DNA of 64,000 bases from Gracilibacillus kekensis. GTDB taxonomy: Bacteria; Bacillota; Bacilli; Bacillales; Amphibacillaceae. Below, one piece after another: positions 61,154 to 64,000 of the stretch (positions are counted from its first letter, which is position 1; every line of letters begins with the position of its first letter). Where the stretch lies: positions 1-64,000 of the forward strand of contig NZ_FRCZ01000004.1 in the NCBI RefSeq assembly GCF_900143085.1. Direction: 5' to 3'. A model generated the notes under the pieces. That model did no database searches. It was not told the origin of the DNA and worked only from the letters and a program-made list of their open reading frames with translations. A program made the translations under genes and the position numbers.

Positions 61154-63135
61154 AAGGAAAAGTACTTAACGAACGTTATGAAATCATTAAGCTAATCGGT
61201 GGCGGAGGTATGGCAAATGTATACCTGGGAAATGATTCAATCCTAGAAAGACAAGTTGCGATTAAGGTGTTACGTTTAGAATATGCTAATGATGATGAAT
61301 TTATAACGCGATTTCATCGAGAAGCACAGGCTGCTACTAGCTTATCACATCCAAATATCGTAAATATTTATGATGTTGGTGATGAGGAACAGATTTATTA
61401 TATGGTAATGGAATATGTTGATGGTATGACATTAAAACAATACATACAGTTACATGCGCCGATTGAAGTAGAAGAAGTTATGGATATAATGACACAGATT
61501 ACTTCAGCAATAGCTCATGCCCATGATAATGAGCTAATACATCGTGATATTAAACCACAGAACATTTTAATTGATTCCTATGGACAAATTAAGGTAACAG
61601 ACTTTGGAATTGCAGTGGCATTAAGTGCAACAGCTTTGACTCAAACAAACTCTGTTCTAGGATCTGTGCACTATTTGTCTCCTGAACAAGCACGAGGCGG
61701 AAAAGCTAATCGTAAATCGGATATTTACTCATTAGGCATTGTGCTATTTGAAATGTTAACAGGAAATTTACCATTTTCAGGTCAATCTGCAGTTTCAATT
61801 GCGTTAAAACATTTACAATCAGAAACCCCATCTGTTAAAGAATTCAATCCAAGAATTCCGCAATCCGTAGAGAATATAGTATTAAAGTCAACAACGAAAG
61901 ATCCCTTTCATCGTTATCAATCTGTTTATGAAATGGAAGATGACTTAACACATGCTTTAGACCCTAGCCAATTGCATGTTGCAAAATTTAAAGCACCTGA
62001 ATCAGATGATACGATAACAAAAGCGATTCCAATTATGCAAAAGGACACAGTTGAGCCTGAAACTTTAGAAGATGGAACATCTACCATTATCAAGCAAACA
62101 AATTCTATTAATCAAGAAGAACCTAAAGAGATGAAAAAGAAGAAACGTAAAAAGACATTTATATGGGTAACAAGTTTGTTTGTGATTCTATTTGGGGCGA
62201 TTTTAATTGCATTATTTGTTTTGCCTAGTTTGTTTCAGCCTAAAGATGTAGTTATTCCTGACTTAACAGGCTTAAGTTATGAAGAAGCACAACAGGAATT
62301 AACGAATTTAGAACTGATTGTTACAAAGGAAGAGGACTTTGATGAGGATATGGAAGAAAATCATGTGATCGAAACAATTCCACGTGCTAATGAAACAGTA
62401 AAGGAAGGTAGAGAAATTACTGTTTATGTAAGTTTGGGGCCAGAAAAAGTGGAGTTTGATGATTATGTAGGCAGTGAATATGATAGAATCGAAAAAATCC
62501 TTAATGATCAAGGCTTCAATGATGTCAAATATTATGAAGAGTTCTCAGATCAACCTGTTGGAGAAATTATAGCACAAATTCAACCTTCTCCAGGGAGTGA
62601 AGTAGTACCTAAAGATACGAATGTTATTTTCGAAATCAGCAAAGGCCCAGAAAAAATCACATTAAACAGGTTGGTTGGACTTCATGTGGACGAAGCGACA
62701 GAATATTTAGCAGATCATGATCTTTCCGTCGATATTAAAGAGGAAAATCATGATGAGGTAGAGGAAGAATATATCATTGAACAATCTCCATCAGCAAATC
62801 AACAGTTAGAAAAAGGAGATCTTGTTACGTTAACAGTATCAACCGGACCAGAACCAAAAACACAAATTACGCATTCAGAATCATTTGAAGTTGAGTATAC
62901 GGGTGAGCTATCTGATGATGGCGAACCTCAGCCACAAGATGTTAGTATTTATGTAGAAGATATGAACCATCAAATTTCTGAATTATATCAAGAAGTAGAA
63001 ATGATAACGGAAGATACACCATTTACAATCCAACTAACGATCGCACCTGATGAACAAGCAACATACAAAGTGATAAGAGATGATGAGTTAATTATTGAGA
63101 AAACATTATCCTATGAAGATGTAGAGGGTGAGTAA
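61147..63135 (+). CDS. prkC: PASTA-domain serine/threonine kinase PrkC
   Basis: A 662-residue Hanks-type kinase: cytoplasmic kinase domain (about 10-270; K40 in VAIKVL, catalytic D134 in HRDIKPQN, TDFG), a linker, one transmembrane helix (about 341-363), three extracellular PASTA repeats (about 368-570) and a C-terminal Ig-like domain. The PASTA repeats sense muropeptides or lipid II, linking wall state to growth and spore germination. The start is GTG 61147, overlapping prpC by 7 bp. Confidence 0.97.
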   Translation: MLEGKVLNERYEIIKLIGGGGMANVYLGNDSILERQVAIKVLRLEYANDDEFITRFHREAQAATSLSHPNIVNIYDVGDEEQIYYMVMEYVDGMTLKQYIQLHAPIEVEEVMDIMTQITSAIAHAHDNELIHRDIKPQNILIDSYGQIKVTDFGIAVALSATALTQTNSVLGSVHYLSPEQARGGKANRKSDIYSLGIVLFEMLTGNLPFSGQSAVSIALKHLQSETPSVKEFNPRIPQSVENIVLKSTTKDPFHRYQSVYEMEDDLTHALDPSQLHVAKFKAPESDDTITKAIPIMQKDTVEPETLEDGTSTIIKQTNSINQEEPKEMKKKKRKKTFIWVTSLFVILFGAILIALFVLPSLFQPKDVVIPDLTGLSYEEAQQELTNLELIVTKEEDFDEDMEENHVIETIPRANETVKEGREITVYVSLGPEKVEFDDYVGSEYDRIEKILNDQGFNDVKYYEEFSDQPVGEIIAQIQPSPGSEVVPKDTNVIFEISKGPEKITLNRLVGLHVDEATEYLADHDLSVDIKEENHDEVEEEYIIEQSPSANQQLEKGDLVTLTVSTGPEPKTQITHSESFEVEYTGELSDDGEPQPQDVSIYVEDMNHQISELYQEVEMITEDTPFTIQLTIAPDEQATYKVIRDDELIIEKTLSYEDVEGE

Positions 63136-64000
63136 ATGCCAAAAGGAAAAATTGTAAAAGCTCTAAGTGGATTTTATTATGTAGATTATGAAGGTGGGCA
63201 GATACAATGTCGTGGCAGAGGAGTTTTTCGTCAAAGGAAAATCACTCCTTTAGTTGGCGATCATGTTGAATTTGAATATAAAGATAAAAGGGAGGGGTAT
63301 ATCTTGTCAATTGATGAACGAAAAAACCAATTGACAAGACCTCCAATAGCTAATGTGGATCAAGCGATTATTGTTACTTCTGTAAAACAACCTGATCTAA
63401 GTTTACATCTGTTAGATAAGTTTCTTGTCTTGGTCGAATCTAAAGGAATTCAGCCTTTATTGTTTTTCACTAAGATGGATCTATTAACAGAACAAGAAGC
63501 TATTACAGTGAAGGGAAAATTAGCTTATTATCAAAGGATAGGATATACAATAGAATTTTTATCTACGAGAGATAAAGAGATGATTGAGCAACTATCTATC
63601 CATCTGAATAACAGGGTGTCTGTATTTGCCGGCCAGTCAGGGGTGGGGAAAACTTCGATATTAAACCGGATTGTACCTGGTTTACAATTAGAAACGGATG
63701 ATATCTCAGAAAGTCTTGGTAGAGGTAAGCATACTACAAGACACGTTGAATTGATTCCAGTTGAAAATGGTTTGGTGGCAGATACTCCTGGTTTTAGTGC
63801 ACTCGATTTTAAAGAAATACAATTAGACGAGCTCCCCAATTGTTTCCCTGAATTTCAAGCATTGCAGGATGAATGTAAATTCAGAGGTTGTATGCATATA
63901 AAAGAACCAAAATGTGCTGTAAAGCAAGCCTTGGAAAATGGCAATATATTAGAAGATCGATACCAGAATTACCTACAGTATGTAGAAGAAATTAAAAACA
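63136..64000 (+). CDS. rsgA: Ribosome small-subunit GTPase RsgA (3' end cut by window)
   Basis: At least 288 codons are seen from ATG 63136, one base after the prkC stop, and the frame is still open at the window end; only the last few residues are missing. It has an N-terminal OB fold (about 1-65) and a circularly permuted GTPase domain: FTKMDL (G4) near 111 precedes GQSGVGKTS (G1) at 166-174 and DTPGF (G3). The zinc cysteines lie in ECKFRGCMHIKEPKC near 267-281. RsgA assists maturation of the 30S subunit. Confidence 0.96.
   Translation, partial: MPKGKIVKALSGFYYVDYEGGQIQCRGRGVFRQRKITPLVGDHVEFEYKDKREGYILSIDERKNQLTRPPIANVDQAIIVTSVKQPDLSLHLLDKFLVLVESKGIQPLLFFTKMDLLTEQEAITVKGKLAYYQRIGYTIEFLSTRDKEMIEQLSIHLNNRVSVFAGQSGVGKTSILNRIVPGLQLETDDISESLGRGKHTTRHVELIPVENGLVADTPGFSALDFKEIQLDELPNCFPEFQALQDECKFRGCMHIKEPKCAVKQALENGNILEDRYQNYLQYVEEIKN

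Overview
This AT-rich window comes from a spore-forming Bacillaceae chromosome, probably of the Gracilibacillus/Oceanobacillus/Virgibacillus type. Four things point there: bacillithiol synthesis (bshC), the sporulation genes rsfA, spoVD, spoVE, spoIIGA, sigE and sigG, a DNPR motif in MurE (the meso-diaminopimelate type), and a gene order close to the Bacillus subtilis run from ylbO to rsgA. The genus is an inference. Almost all of it is core genome read on the + strand; a few short accessory genes lie on the - strand.

Layout. 1-83 is the tail of an IS30-type transposase. 776-3521 holds rsfA, a DUF3397 membrane protein gene and bshC. 4346-20906 is the division and cell wall (dcw) cluster: mraZ, rsmH, ftsL, pbpB, spoVD, murE, mraY, murD, spoVE, divIB, two DUF881 genes, sbp, ftsA and ftsZ. 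murG and murB, which lie between spoVE and divIB in B. subtilis, are absent here. 21730-24241 is the sporulation block spoIIGA-sigE-sigG. 25230-29193 is the ylmC-pgeF-ylmE-sepF-ylmG-ylmH-divIVA block, followed by an isoleucine T-box and ileS. An HD-domain gene and a divergent TetR gene sit between ileS and lspA. lspA-rluD leads to the pyrimidine operon pyrR-pyrP-pyrB-pyrC-carA-carB-pyrK-pyrD-pyrF-pyrE (35597-47190), which carries two PyrR attenuators. A short accessory patch on the - strand follows (small membrane protein, DUF1569, VOC, AraC), then rqcH. The last block, 52125-64000, is yicC-remA-gmk-rpoZ-coaBC-priA-fmt-rsmB-prpC-prkC-rsgA. It lacks the def and rlmN genes found there in B. subtilis, and rsgA is cut by the window end.

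How the genes work together. Peptidoglycan precursor enzymes (MurE, MraY, MurD), polymerase and transpeptidases (SpoVE, PbpB, SpoVD) and divisome parts (FtsL, DivIB, FtsA, FtsZ, SepF, DivIVA) are encoded in sequence. The forespore and mother-cell sigma factors follow directly. The pyr operon encodes the whole route from bicarbonate and glutamine to UMP under UMP-sensing PyrR.

The least explained part is a family of about 0.4-0.54 kb intergenic elements present five times (169-640, 3637-4173, 21015-21524, 24299-24825, 47308-47690). Each has two inverted arms of about 125 bp, and each well preserved arm folds into a hairpin whose stem sequence changes while pairing is kept. The best copies have terminal inverted repeats. 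Other regulatory points worth a look are a possible terminator/antiterminator switch before spoVE, a sigG leader hairpin whose left arm overlaps the predicted forespore promoter, and MraZ-type repeats before mraZ.
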